This document shows positions 1 to 13,700 of a DNA stretch of 64,000 nt, one piece after another; position 1 is the stretch's first letter; every line of letters starts with the position of its first letter. Source of the stretch: Fratercula arctica. Taxonomy: Eukaryota; Chordata; Aves; Charadriiformes; Alcidae. The notes under the pieces are model-generated. The model saw only the letters and a program-made list of their open reading frames with translations, made no database searches and was not told the DNA's origin. The DNA is taken from contig CANTUZ010000001.1 of the NCBI GenBank assembly GCA_947846985.1, positions 187,473,455 to 187,537,454 of the forward strand. The letters are read 5' to 3'. Position numbers and translations under genes: made by a program.

Positions 1-2152
1 ATCAGCAATCAGATGTAGATATGCATAATGCTTCTCCAATAAATTATTTTCAAGCCTTTTTTTTTTTCCTGGTCAGTCAGTGACTAATGTAATTTTAAAG
101 AACTCCACAGTGTTTGCTCACTGTCATTCAGGACAGGCACCATATTTCATTAGAGTGCATTTGGGTGCTTTTAGTAATTAACCCAGAACTAGATTATGAT
201 TGTGCATGGCACTGACAAGACAGGATTCTCTGGACTCTCGAGATGGGCAGGGAGGTGGGGCAGGATCCATAAAGCGATCACAGGTAATACTTCAGCAAGC
301 TTGGGAGATACATTGTGTGCAACATCTCAGTAAAGCAATGTCATTTTGATCACCCAGCCCTGAAATTATTTATCTATCTACTAGGAGTCTTGTCAGCACA
401 ACCTCCAAGTCTCAAGCAGGGGTGACTCTGGTGGGTGCTCGCATTGCCAGCAGCCTTAGGGTAGACCCTCCACAATGACACCGGCATTTCAGAGTCCAGC
501 CTGTCCCCACAGCTATTTTGTGCATTTCAAGCACTCCAGAGTATCCTTTCTCTATATAAGGGCATAAGAAGCTTTATATGCCATATTTTTTCAGCATGCA
601 AGACCAATTTTTTTCCTGCTCATTGTATCTTTCAAAGCAAGCCCAGCAGAAAAGCATCAGGATGATGTTATTTTGCTTTACTAACTGCAAGAAGAGCAAC
701 GAGTTGGCTGCAGGAGCTGGAGCAAGAGTCCAAAGTAATTCAGAAAGCAGGAGCTGACAAAAGCTGGAAGCATCTGGGCTCTCTCCAGCTTCTAAACGCA
801 AGGCTGTACCTGCAGCCACAGGATCTGAATACTTTAGTGGTGAATACCTCCTTCTGGAAAATCCCCATTACATAAATGGAAAACTAGTACACAGACACAT
901 GCGGAGGTACGTACCAGCAGAAGAACGATAAGTACTCATATCTGTATTTGAAAATATTCCTTCTTACATTTTTTCCGGATGCACAGAGCATTGGGGAGCC
1001 AGAGCAATCATTTTCCCCAGAATAAACGATTTGACAGCTTCTACTGTACGCTGCAGCGGTGCGCGTGCTGCTCTTATCATTGAACCCTGGGTGTTTCCTC
1101 AAGAATGAAGTTTACTGTTTCGTTCATAGCAAGTATCTCTGCTTATAACGATTCTGGAAAAATCACAGTAGAAAGTGAGTCGTCTTTTTTCTGTGTATGC
1201 TGTACAAGACATTGTTGTGCATTTAAGCTAAATCAGGCCAGTTAATAAAACCATGGAGTGATGATGAGAAGAAAACCAGACTCTTATAATTTTAATATTA
1301 TGGATAAAATGAATGACTGTAGAAAGCCAAGACATTTAAATGGGGTCTTTAACCTTAACTGAAATGCCAGGAAGTAGCAGAGAATAGCTGCAGTAACTCT
1401 ATTCCTCAGGTTCACCCTGCTGCTGTTTTCTGAATGGTTGACTTAGACATCCACATAGGCAAACAGTGCTGTATCGTTGTTGAACTAAGAATAAGCACAC
1501 CCAGAAAGAGCTTACCACCCCCAAAAATGACAAATCGGACTGCATTTTTTTGAAAACACATAATAGTGGATCCTCTGTTAAGCTTATCATTAATGAGTTG
1601 TATTCATGGATCACCCAAGTGCTATAAAATCTCTCAAAGCCAGTCTCTGTTTCTAAAGCGTAAACCCATGATGTTCTGGCACAAGCCATTTTCTCTCCAA
1701 ACCAACCCCATATTTGCTTGGAAACCTCCACCAAGGAAAACCTCCTCTCCCTTGGGGCTCCCTGAACAGCTGTGGGCAGGCAGGGGGCTGCCCAGGATGC
1801 CGATTTTCTAGGGAAAGCTCCAGCTGAATCCTTTCTGCAAAACCAAGGCAGCTTTAAAAGGGAACCAGGAGGTCCCTTGAAGGGTGATTCCTACCAGCAG
1901 CTGCTCCCAACACACCAACCTGGCTGCAATGAGGCTCAGCCCCTCCAACAGCCCTGGGAGGCCTGACAACACCATGCAGCAGAAACCCCAGCAGCAAAAC
2001 ATAATTACAAATAACCGTATGACCTAAAAGCAGCCAAAGTATAAAATATAAGAAAACATGCCTTGAAGACGAATGTTTCCCAGCGATGGGCAAAATGATT
2101 GCAATGTATGAAGCCCATGAATCATTTTGAGATCTTCAGTCAGATGGGTAAA

Positions 2153-2175
2153 ATATTATTATTATTATTATTATT
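2153..2175. repeat. (ATT)n microsatellite
   Basis: About seven or eight uninterrupted ATT units in AT-rich DNA. Confidence 0.9.
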
Positions 2176-2392
2176 CCATATAAGTTATTACTATATTGCA
2201 TTTGAAATGGCTTTGTAATTTCCTGTCTAATGCTACCCTTAGGTCTCTTCTATATTACTGCTTTCCAATTATCTTTTATTTTTCTTCTTGAATATATATG
2301 TTTTGAATTATTTTTTCATCTGATGTATCAGCCCACAGTTCTCCAGATTGAATCTTATTTTGTTATTTCCTGTCCATATTTCTACAATTAGG

Positions 2393-2480
2393 AGTTTATC
2401 GCTTTGTAAAGCTGAAAAAAAAAAAAAAAAGGAAAAAAATAAAAACAGTTTATCATTTTGTAAAGCTAAGAAAAAATAAA
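2393..2480. repeat. partial tandem duplication with A-rich tracts
   Basis: AGTTTATCGCTTTGTAAAGC at 2393 recurs as AGTTTATCATTTTGTAAAGC at 2447, a period of 54 bp. Each copy is followed by A-rich sequence, the first with about 17 consecutive A. Confidence 0.8.
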
Positions 2481-3425
2481 AACAAGAAAAATACAAAATA
2501 TCATGTAAGGATGTTTATGTCATGTGTTTGTATTTTTGTCTGAAAACACATAGCCCGTGCTACAAGCGCTTTCTAAAACATCTTCGGGAGATGTCCCAGA
2601 TTCACTACCATGCACATAGTCTGTCAGCTCAGATTAAAAAAAAAAAGCAAACCCAGAATTTATAATCATATATTTCTGTCTAATCACACTTTGAACTGCA
2701 AGGCATACTCATGCCAAAAGGAGGTGGGTAAAATCCAGCTCTGCCAGGCTAAGAGATGGAGAATTTCAGGATCAATGGCGCTCCAGGAAAATTACTGTTT
2801 ACTCCTTGAAAAATGAAATCACGCCATCTCAGAGCACCACCATAAAGCTAGAAAGAGATGAACCCCCTCTAAAACCCAGTAGACAGGGGCGAGAAGCTCC
2901 TCAGGAGGAAGGTCAGACAGGGCATCCAGGCGTGGAACAGGCAAGCATCCCAGGCAGCACCAGCAAGGGGACCGAGGGAGCCCCTTGGCCACCACCTCTT
3001 CACATCATCACAAGCAAAACCGTCCCTAAGAGGCCACAGAGCTTGACCAGTGCTGAAGACTCAGAGATTCAGAGCGCTGGAGATTTCACTCATTGGGCTT
3101 CCCTTAGATGGGGGATATGTGACATTTATCACATAGAAAAAACAGAAACTTCCTTACTTCTACATGCAGTGCCTTTACTCAGGTGTTAATGAGGTTGTAC
3201 AAAACCAAACCTGATAACAAGTCTTGTTCTTCACAGCATGACACGTTTAGCATTATCATTGTCCGGTGCCTCTTTCCTTCTGTTGTTTTGCAGTCTGAGT
3301 TACACTGCTCATCTCAGCAGAAATTTAAATTAGTTTTTAAAAAAATGTTTTCCATTTATCTGGTAGTGGCTGAGGGCACAGGCTTAACTTAAACTTTTTT
3401 TAACATCTCTATTAGTGAAGAAAAG

Positions 3426-3446
3426 AAAACAAACAAACAAACAAAA
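3426..3446. repeat. (CAAA)n microsatellite
   Basis: Short run of AAAC units within an A-rich stretch. Confidence 0.8.
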
Positions 3447-6400
3447 GAAAACAATAAAGTCTCCAGAAAGAGGATTTTTTTCTATTTTCTCTCCAGGGTG
3501 TGTTTTCAGTTGGTTGTTTTTTAAAAGTGGAAAAAAAAAAAATAATCTGTTACAACTTTTATAGGGCTTTAAAAATCTATAATTAGCTTTTCTAAAATGG
3601 ATGCCATTTGCAGGCAGATGGGTAGCATTTAAAAGCAGAAATTTGATTAAAACTCTTCAGGGGTTATTAAACTGACTGTCACACTCTCCTGTCTGCGCAA
3701 GAGACGACAAGAGCTATACAGTGCATTACTTTCGTGTCTGCTTCTCAGTCATTTTAGGTTAACTGAGGGTGGGAGGGGCTATTTGCTTTTCTCAGGTTTC
3801 TGTTTGCTTTGTTTCTATCAATCCAATGGCTTCTGCATATTCTTTCATTTTCAAAGCCACAGGTTTCCCAAAGAAGTGTACTAATTTCGTAGCATCAGAA
3901 AGAAAATGTTCTAAAATCTCCAACTGGCTGTCCTGGGAATCACAGAAGCAGTTTAATAAGCCTCATTTTTCTCTTACTAATCTAAAATAAGACTTGGCAC
4001 ATAGTATTTGCCAGCTGTTGTACATTTACCGGCTTAACTACATTTTTTAATGTCGATGAAGCACCATGAAGGACCCGCTCTTAGCCTTATTTGGATTAAA
4101 CTTTACACCATGCCATATCAGATCTTTTTTCGTTTGAATGTTTATTTGCTTTGTTCACTTATTTTTATTGGACCCAGATATCAGCAGTGCCCTGTATTCG
4201 TTTAATTAGTACAAATCATTATATGCTTGGAAAGATAAGATTTAGTCCTCCTGCGGTGAGAGATATTTTAGAATATTTGCAAGTCAAAATGCTAATGTGA
4301 GGTTCTCTCCCCACCCCAAAGGGATTGCAAATCTTGTTTGTAATTAATTGTCGTAACTCATGGAATATAAAGCCTGCCACACACCACAGCTCCAGGATTT
4401 CTTAACTGGACATTTTTTGGCACTGCATGGGGAACTTGCAGCTGCGTATCAGTCACATTCTAGCTGCAAATGGTTTAACTGCTGAGCTTTACACTAGGTT
4501 AAATCTTCACCCCTTTCAGTGAGCTTGTGTAACGATTCTCTGCACATTTTCTCTCCCTGAAGGTTCTCACTGAAGAATAACGGTGGCCATCAGAGCCGCA
4601 GCAGCAGCGGCACAGGGAGAAGGTCCCCCCCGTGTGAGGGCTGGGCGTCTGCTCACTTCTCATCTTCAGCATCCCCGGGCTACAGCCACTGGTTGATGCC
4701 AATGTCCTGCCTCTGCCAGGAGAGGAAGGACTTCAGGCCTCAATCCTGCCGCTGGCCCCGACACTCGTCTCCAGAGTGGTCTGCAGGAGGAGCTCAGGGT
4801 GATGATGCGGTGCTGGCTGTGTCCCTGCCATGTCCCCCAGGGATGACTCCTTCCCCACCAGCAGCTCCCTGGTGCTCCACAGCTCCCGCTGGCATGGTGC
4901 AACTTCTGCTGGTGCCTTGGAGACCAAACCCCTGCATTAGTGCCTGTCATCACATTTGTTAGAAATGCCTAAGACAGTAAACCCTCAGTGCCCTGTAACT
5001 GCAAAAATATTGATTCCATGCTGTAGAGCAGGAGGAAGGGGCTGATGTTATAGTGTTTGTAGACTCATAAACACAATGGTCTCACAGGTCTAACCAGAAG
5101 TACCAAAGCCCACCAAAACTGCAGGTTTTGAGATGCCAGGTTTAGCACTTTAAATGAAACTCTCTCCATCGGTAACTACGTGAGAAGAAAAACAAATGTG
5201 TTCTTTTAGCTCAGTTCAGATCCCAAACCATCATACCTGTTCACAGAGCAAAGGACTCAGTAGAGTACAGGATTCAGAGAACATCCTCCAATGTAGCTGC
5301 GTCTACAAAAATAAAGTTTAACCAAAACAAACAAGAAAGTAATTGAAATGGTGCTTGGCAAACTTCACCGTGCCATATTCTTCATTTTCACTCTAGGAAC
5401 TTAAAATTTCATGGACAAGACTGCCTCGTGTGAGTGCAACTGCAAATATGTTGGTGAAAGTAGTTGCCCTCTACAGGTCACTGATGAATATTCATTCGCA
5501 GTGGAAGATCTGATAAGAAGAACATTGTGCCTTTTTCAGGAAGGTCACACCAGTCAAGGTAATTGTAACAGCTTGTTAGTGAGACTCAGCCAACCGTCTT
5601 TTACTCTTGTGGCTGTTAGAGAAAATGAACTGTGTCCGTATTTATTCCATACTTCTATTACTCCTCTCAGAGCACAGCAGGAAGAAAATCTGTGAGCTGC
5701 TGTTGCAGTGTGGCCTGGAGACAAAGACAAGATGATCTGGTCAAAGACAGGCTCCTTTTCATTCCCATCTAGCTCTTGGGCCTGGCAAAATATAGACAGA
5801 AGTTACTCATCGGCTGGTGATCAAGACAAGCCTTGAACAAAATGCTAAGCTTGCTTGCCATTGACTTTGTGGTGGCAGTCACAGGGGAAATTCCCAGTCG
5901 CTGGCCATCTGAGGGCATCATAATGAAAAAAATTTGCTTTTCACCAGAGATCACTTCTGGTCCCCTCTTCCAGGTCTTCCCAAGATGTAAATTATAGCAA
6001 TTCAGAACAAGGAACCATAAATTCTCATCTTTCCTCCCCTGTTGACCAGTAATAGTAGTTCTGTGCCTCTGGTAAACTTTATGAGCAAGTAGATAATCCG
6101 CCTGTGAGAGATTACGCTGGTTTGAAGTAGGAACTACATCTCTAATAAGGCAGATTCAAATCTCAGAAACTACTTTCCCCTGTGCAAAAGGATTTGCTGC
6201 TTACAGCTCTACCATCATTTTGATGGAGTCACTCCAGCCAAAGTAACTCTTTCTTTCGAAGTATGCAGCCTTCCCAAGATACTTCTTTGCCTGGTGTCCT
6301 CCACTTGCAGCTAACACAGCCTGAAGGCTGAGGAAATAGGCATTTGTTTTGTATTTGAAAATGCTTATCTTAGTCAAAAAACTCTAATTACTGCCTATAA

Positions 6401-7526
6401 ACTGATCACAAATCCCCTGTCCTGAGCTTGCTCGCTTCCTGTTCACGCTCTTATTCCTGCTTGTGGGTTTGATGTCCTTGGCCTCCCAACAAAATTTAGG
6501 AGAGTATTTTGAAAACGAGTAAGAAAATGTGAGAAATGCAACCCTCAGTTAATCTGTGCTCAAACTAGACTGTAAAACCTTGCTACACAAGGTTTCTGAC
6601 ACGTACTTGCTATAGGCCACTTGAATTGTGCTGTTCTCTGTCTACGCTCTCTGTGAACTAGGAGGCATATGGCATGTTCAGGTGACATTTTAGATAATTT
6701 GGTGAAAGCATTTGGTGCATCTGCCAACACAGAGGATGCTGCTGACCACAGAATCAACTGTCAAACTTACACACTACTGATGTAGCAATAGGAAAAATAT
6801 TTTCTTCCATGCAAATTGCCATTAACGTTTTTTCTTTGGTTTTAACCTTGTTAGAATGCTTTCACTTCAAGAGCATTTTGAATTCTTGTATTATAAATCC
6901 CGAGTCTTCTAGTGTTTACAGGAGATGTGGAAGCCATACTCTATAGCATTATAATTAGTGCTAGAACCGTTCAGTATTAGTCATCTGTGTGAATACTGAT
7001 AGATAATATTCTCAAGTTATTTTATATTGACTGATTTCTAAAGTGAATGAAGGGATCTAAGTCAATGAGGGAATCTGGGAATATTTGCTGTATTTCTCTG
7101 TAGATTGTATTACGTATTAACTACAGAAAACAAAATGGCTGAAAATCTCCGTAGATATAGACTGTGATGGCAATAGGAGCCAGCTGCTAGCTTTAAAAGT
7201 CCAAACTCCTATATATCAGTCATTTTGTTTACGCAGCCTGGGAACTGGAGCGCAAAGGAAGATTAAAAGACTTTTAAAAGTTCTTGGAATGGAAGATACT
7301 TTTGAGACACGTCTCCTAAACAGAGAGTCTGACACAGCCAAGCTGTGTAGAAGGAATTCGGTCCTCTAGATCAGGGAAAGGTAAGTGCAGATGAGGAGAT
7401 ATGCAGATAAACTTTGAAATTATTTTTTTTATATGACGAAGGTTGTGGGAAGAGAGAATATCTTTAATAATTTGTTTAAGTGCTTTCACATAACACCTAA
7501 GGTTTATTCTACTAAAAGATATTTAC

Positions 7527-7790
7527 ATAGAATCATAGAATGGTTTGGGTTGGAAGGGACCTTAAAGATCATCTAGTGCCAGCCCCCCTGCCATGGGCAG
7601 GGACACCTCCCACTAGACCAGGTTGCTCAAAGCCCCATCCAGCCTGGCCTTGAACTCTTCCAGGGATGGGGCATCCACAGCCTCCCTGGGCAACCTGTTT
7701 CAGTGTCTCACCACCCTCACAGTAAAGACTTTCTTCCTACTATCCAATCTAAATCTCCCCTCTTTCAGTTTGAAACCATTACCCCTGCAA
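7527..7790 (-). mobile_element. CR1 LINE, 5'-truncated
   Basis: The + strand starts with the reverse-complemented CR1 tail ATAGAATCATAGAATGG. It proceeds through the 3' UTR block (CCATGGGCAGGGACACCTCC) and the ORF2 C-terminal coding block, with homology fading at about 7790. The minus-strand frame contains KEGRFRLDSRKKVFTVRVVR, typical of the CR1 ORF2 C terminus. About 264 bp remain, so it is a dead fragment of the same subfamily as the copies at 33412, 49291 and 57807. Confidence 0.93.
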
Positions 7791-10700
7791 TTAAATACTT
7801 TCTTTAAAGAAAAGGCAAAACAGTTTTGCAGGGTTCTTGCTTGCACACCTGTGTCATCCCATACCCTGGAGGAGCTGGCATCCTCTGCAACAGGAGGCAC
7901 CTTCAAAGGGACAAGGAGACCTCTGAGTCACTTTCAGATGACAGGGATCAGGGTGTTATTTCATATTCAGTAACACCAGCTGCTGTTCAAGTAAAGCAGA
8001 GAGCATGGCCTCTGTGATTTACATGTAACTGGTTTGGAAACTCTTCTCAATTAAAAATGCTACTTTCTTTGCTACAGCTAAAGTATATGTTATGCATATA
8101 TAACTGAAAACAGCACTTAGGATGTTGCAGTTCATTAGAAAAAGCCATTAAAAATAAAAGCCATGTCAGCCAGAAGCATTGTGTACTACTGAAACACCAG
8201 AGGTTGTGGTCTGGGGTTGACTCACAGGCTGGGTCAAACACAAGGGTGTTAGCGTTTACATCTGCCCCACAACACCCTCTCCCACTCCCATGATCAGGAC
8301 CTGCCCAGTGTCGCAGCAGGATGGACTTTTTGACAAGTGGGTGCTTAGGCAGGGCTCTCCGATTGTCACTAAAAAGACCATCCTTAGCAGCCCTGCTGGC
8401 AGTTGTTTTACCTGATCCCCTTGCTATCAGATCCCATGACATCTGAGAAAGCTGATGAGCGAGCAGGTGGGAAGTCCATACGACAGCCCACCAGTCGTTG
8501 GTATTGCCAAATCTTATCTCCTTGAAGTTTCCTTCAGGGAGTTCAAATGGGAGACGGCAGAATCTGAAAAATCTCTAAATGACAATTTTCTGAATCAAGG
8601 CCTGAAAAAGCATTGACCTTTAGCATTACTTATTCTTGGATGCGTTTTCCTCCTCCCTCTGCGAGTGGTCTATGTGGGTATGTGAGAGACCCACGGGAGA
8701 GACATTTGGGAAGGTGAGCCAGGAGTCTCTAGAAGGCAGGCTGTGAGAGCGAGGGATATGACTGATGAAGTCTCATGTGTGAGAATCAAGTGGTTCTTTA
8801 AAATTGGCTCTTTCTAACACCAGCAATGATCTAAATGTGAAAAATGTAGGCCAGAAACTTTGTTGTGTCGTCGAAGGCTGGCTGAGAGCTAGAATTTTAA
8901 AAGTCCACCAGTGTCTCCTCCTTAAAATGCTTTAGCCTGGGATCCGAGCCCAAGGCCCCAGTCTGATCCACTTCTGGGGAGCTGTACTGGGCAAACACTT
9001 CATACTGACCCCATTCCTGAAACTGAGGAAGAGTAATCTCAGGCAGTTTAGGCAGTCTATAAACTAGTTGTCAGATAGCTCATCCCTTATCAGCTGATAA
9101 AATGTCCCCTGACAGAGCCTTGCTTTATCCTAGCCTCTCCTTCCTCATCCCTTACTTAGCAGTGACAGAATTCAGAGTGCAATCCATGGCCCTTACAGGC
9201 AGGACTGCTTTGGGCTGACTCTCATCTGCCTGTAGGAACAAGTAGGTGGAAGTGTTTTCCAGATTTACTGGGGCAGAAAGAGATCAGTGAGGGAATCGGT
9301 AGATCTGCACTCATTTCATATTCACAGCATTCCCCAGTCGCAAGGAGATGACCTCCTAATAATTTCAGAGGCTGCCCAGTCCATCCTGGACACTGGCCCT
9401 GACATTCCTCCTCCAACAGAGCCTTTGCCCCATGGTAACCATCACCCAGGTGGTTATCAGTCATGGTCTGAGACTTGACACAAGTCAGGGCCAGAGATCT
9501 CCAGGGAAGGCAGGACAAGTTGGGGTAAGAGGAGGAAGAGGATGATGATTTTTTTTAAAGCAGAACAATCACCAATGTATTAAAAACCTTTTCAGGTTTA
9601 GAAGGTTTTTCCTGCCTGTAACTGCTTCTTCCTCCCCTACCCTTCGCTGCCCCCTTTAAGAGTATCTAATGCCAAAGCATTTGATGTAACTGTGTTATCA
9701 TAGGGAGAGAATATTTTTACTGGGTTTTCAAGTCCATCAGCTGCTGTGCTCACAAGGAAGAGCTAACTGCCTTGGTCTTTACAATCTATTTCAACAAGTT
9801 CGCAGAACAGCCATAAAGGGATGAAAATAGGAGAAAGGTTTAGCTTTGTATGGCAAACAAGTGAAAGAGTCCAGCGAAAATGCACAGGAATATTGATCCA
9901 GCAGTCACATGCTGCCAGCATGAAGAGACCAAAGCCAAATCTTCAGTTTGATATCATGATTATGAAGAATCCTGAGATCCTGTACTGTGTTAGTACAGTA
10001 CTGAACTGTTAGTTCTCCTATGTTAGTTAGAAGCTACTTGCTTCTTTTTTCATTACATTTAGTAATGAAGTCAAAAAACACTGACACTGGTCAAAGTTCA
10101 GCAAAAGGGTTGGAGAGAAAAGGGCTGAAATATTTCTTGATAGTGCTGAGACATTTCTGTCTAGCTACCAGAGTGAACATAGGTCTCATACACTGCAGGG
10201 TCTGCCTACCTTCCTCATTCACCCCAATAAGAAATACCATCAATAGATGAAGCTCTGCAATCTTAGAAAGTGATTTGGATTCTTTTTCATATCAGGCAAA
10301 TTCCTCTGTAAACACTTCTGAATATTGCCTCCAATATTCAGCAAGCCTAAGTCTTGAGTAGTGATGGTAAAAAATGTTGCAGATTGGGGAATTCTCTAAT
10401 TCTTGTGTTTTATAAAACATTTTTTTCAGTTTATAAAGAGGCTTGTGAAAACCGGTGCTGAACAGTGAGCGTGGGGCAATGGAGGGATGGCTGACGGGCC
10501 CAGCCGTGGCAGCGCTGTGCATGGCAGCGTGGTCAAGTCAGTGCCACCAGCCCACGTGGAACTGTTCCAGCTATCAGGGTAAGCCGGGAATGCAGGGGTG
10601 GAGCCCACTTGAGTTCCTTTTTCCTGCGTAAGAGGAAAGAAGTGTTGAAATAAAAGGAGAGCAAATCAACAAACGATAGACCAAATTTTCCAGATCGGAA

Positions 10701-13700
10701 GAGTTTTCTTAATTTACTGTACACATGTGTTTATAATCCACAATTTGGCTGCCTTGGTATGCCTTTACTAATAATAGAAATTTTTTTTATCCTTAAAACA
10801 GTACTTGTTTTAAGAAAATACATGTTCTCATATGCTGCTCCTGTTTGTAAAACATATGAGCAAAGATTAACAATATGTGAAAAATACAGTACACCATTAA
10901 AGGGCACCTGCTGCATGTTCTGCCCCTCTTTGTGGTGTATTTTTTCAGAAAGCATGTTTAAAGATGGACAATTTAAGGTATGTAATAGCATTCCCTTGGC
11001 CACTGAATTGTGCTTGATGCATGTAGTGTAGTAAATGCAAATGCACATGAAACCAACCCATGAGGCTCTCCACCATCTGCAGTCCGGCTCTAATTTTTTC
11101 CATGCTTCCTCAGTTCTGAGAAGGAAAGTGGAAAATCTCTGATCTGCTCCATCTGTTTGCTTCATACAGTGCCACATGCTGATCCCCGAAGAGCACAGGC
11201 TACAGCACATCCATAAAACTGGCTCAAACAGGCTTGAGTGATTTTTGTTGTAAAAAACAAGATAAGCCCTTTTAATTTTTCGCTTGTCTTCCAGCCCTCT
11301 AATAAAACTGGATAGTTTTTTTGTGGTTTCATCAACTTTGGAAGAAAATGCGTCACAAAGAGAACTTTCATTTACTTGCAACTCATTTTGACAGATAACG
11401 GTTTTGAAAATTCAGACAGGCATGGAGCTCGGACAGCAAAGGAGCCTTCCTTTTTATTCATTCACATGGCAATTCACAGCCCTGAGGATTGCCTGTGATA
11501 TGTAGTGTACTCCAAAGAAATCAGAATTTTGGTCAGAGCAGTGCTTTCCTTTAACTACTGCTAGCACTGAACAAGCACCATATTTTCACCCATGCTGATA
11601 ACCGGAGTTAAAGCAAAGCCCAACTGTGCCACCGGTCCCAGGTCATCCCTGTGGCATCCTGAAAAATGCCTGGGGCCAGCAGCGTGGGGAGGCAGTCTGC
11701 CATCAAACCTCAGCCCGCCTGGGGAAGGCTTTCTCCAAACGCTCTTGGTCTGCTTATCTCAGCTGCGTCTCGCCCTTGCCAGGATCAGGCAGCTGGGGAC
11801 AAGTGCTCAGGAGAAGTACTTCCAGTGTTATTACGAGCGCAAGCAAACCAAAGTAAAGCAGGAAACTTTCTGGGAGCTTTAAATAGGAAAATATATATTA
11901 GACTTGTTCTGATGCTGCAGATTGAAAATTTGGGGGTTTATTTGCTTTTCCTGTCCTACTGCGGCAGGTCTGAAGAAGGGAGACACATAGCCCCCCGTGC
12001 TTTCAAGTAGACAGATGTTGCTATTTCTGATAACACCACTTGGAGTCTTTGTTACCTCTTTTTTTTATATATAACTAAACCAAATGAAAAACTAGTAGTT
12101 CTGAGCACTTTTAAGGGAAAAGAAACCATCGCATTCCCATCTGCTGCCATGGGAATGTTTACAAGTGTGTGGTTAAAGGGAAGAGCGGTGTCCAGGCGCA
12201 TTGCTCCTAACGACGGAGCCGAATTGTACCGGCCGTGGTGTAAACACACGCGTATGCATTTAGAAAAGGCAAAGGCATTGCTCTTGAGTAATACTGTGCT
12301 TTGAAAAGAAGTGTGTCACAGACATCACTAAGGAAATCCGTCCATGTATTTCTTAAAATTACAACAAAGGATCTGTGTTCACAGATAGACATAGACACAG
12401 GTAGACACGCAAGTGATGAAATGCGGTTTATTATTCCCTTACTCATTACTGGACTAAATAACACGGATATACTTGTTCCACAGTCAGAAGCTTCTCATAC
12501 ATTATCTTAACTTATTAATAATCACTTATTTGACTTATTTAATTAGTCAAATGAAGTGCAACATTGCTTCTTCCGTATTTGACAGGCACTTACGAAGAGC
12601 TGGTGGAGATCAAACAGCCACATATAATAGCTTTTTACTTTATTTTGAGAGAAAACTGTAATTTTACAACAATCAATGCTTAAAATGCCAATAAAACAAA
12701 ATATTAAGCTGTAATGTGGGATCACCACTCAGTGCATTAAGGCTTTCAGTAAAGTTTACGCTTTTTATTTCAGTCTACTTCACAGTAACGTGAACCACAC
12801 TGTTCTTGTTCTCATCTAACAGACCTCAGCATCATGCTGTTGAATCTGGATCACTGACTCCACTGGCATGACTTCCGATTAATACCAGTGTAAAATGAAA
12901 TCATATTACCTATTTTTCACTGGTTAGTACGCAAGATTATATTTTGCTTTCTGGTAAATGTTGACTCCTTCTGGAAGCTCATGAAATCTGGCAGCGAGCA
13001 GCCATTCTTCAGCTGAGAAATTTCTTCTCTTTTCTCCACACCAGTTTCTTTGCATGATACTGTTTCTGCTGATTCTTTTGCATTTTAAGATTATTGGTGA
13101 CAGAGCACCCGAGACAAGCTTCCCAAGAAGCCCATCGAGAGAAAGCCCGAGGATCTGGCGTGGTGCACAGAGGGCAGCAGCTGGAGATGTGCAGAGCAGC
13201 TGTGCCTTTTGTGTGGGCTCTTCAGTGACACTGGAAGAACGAGCTGCTGTCGCCACCTTCCCTGAGGAATTTTATGAAGAAGTCGCCTTTTCAAATAGTT
13301 TTGCTAGTCACTGCTGCAAAGGAAAGAAAGCTGAAAGTCAGCACTTATAGATAGTGTTTCTCTACCAGAAAAGAAGTTTCAAAGCTACGGACTCAACAGA
13401 GAGTTTCCCATCTGGAAAGTAATACGTTAGAGGAGATAACACTTGAAACAGCTTATTTAGTCTACTCTAATAAGGGCAAAATATCCCTTTACCTAAAACC
13501 CTAAAGAGTTTTGGGAATATTTTAGCATTGCTTTTTATTATGAAGTAGGAAGGAAGTTAATTCAGCAGCAGAATCCATGGGCAATATTCTCAAAGCAGCA
13601 CTCTGAAGCAAAAAGCAAATGACTCACCTCTTCCGAAAAAAAAAAAAAAAATCTGTCCTTCCCTCCTGGGACACCACTGCTGTTGTTACAGCTGCTTCCG

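Larger units (their letters stand above)
1..7526. other. intergenic, no gene recognised
   Basis: AT-rich DNA with only short non-descript reading frames. It holds an (ATT)n microsatellite at 2153-2175, a 54-bp-period partial duplication with A-runs at about 2393-2480, and a (CAAA)n run at about 3426-3446. The 127-codon frame at 2806-3189 is proline/serine-rich and unrecognised, and nothing supports it as an exon. Confidence 0.7.

Noticed and set aside
7623..7973. 116-codon + strand frame
   Set aside because: It is the antisense of a CR1 fragment plus unrelated flank. The same N-terminal string recurs at 49385 and 57903 because of the repeat.
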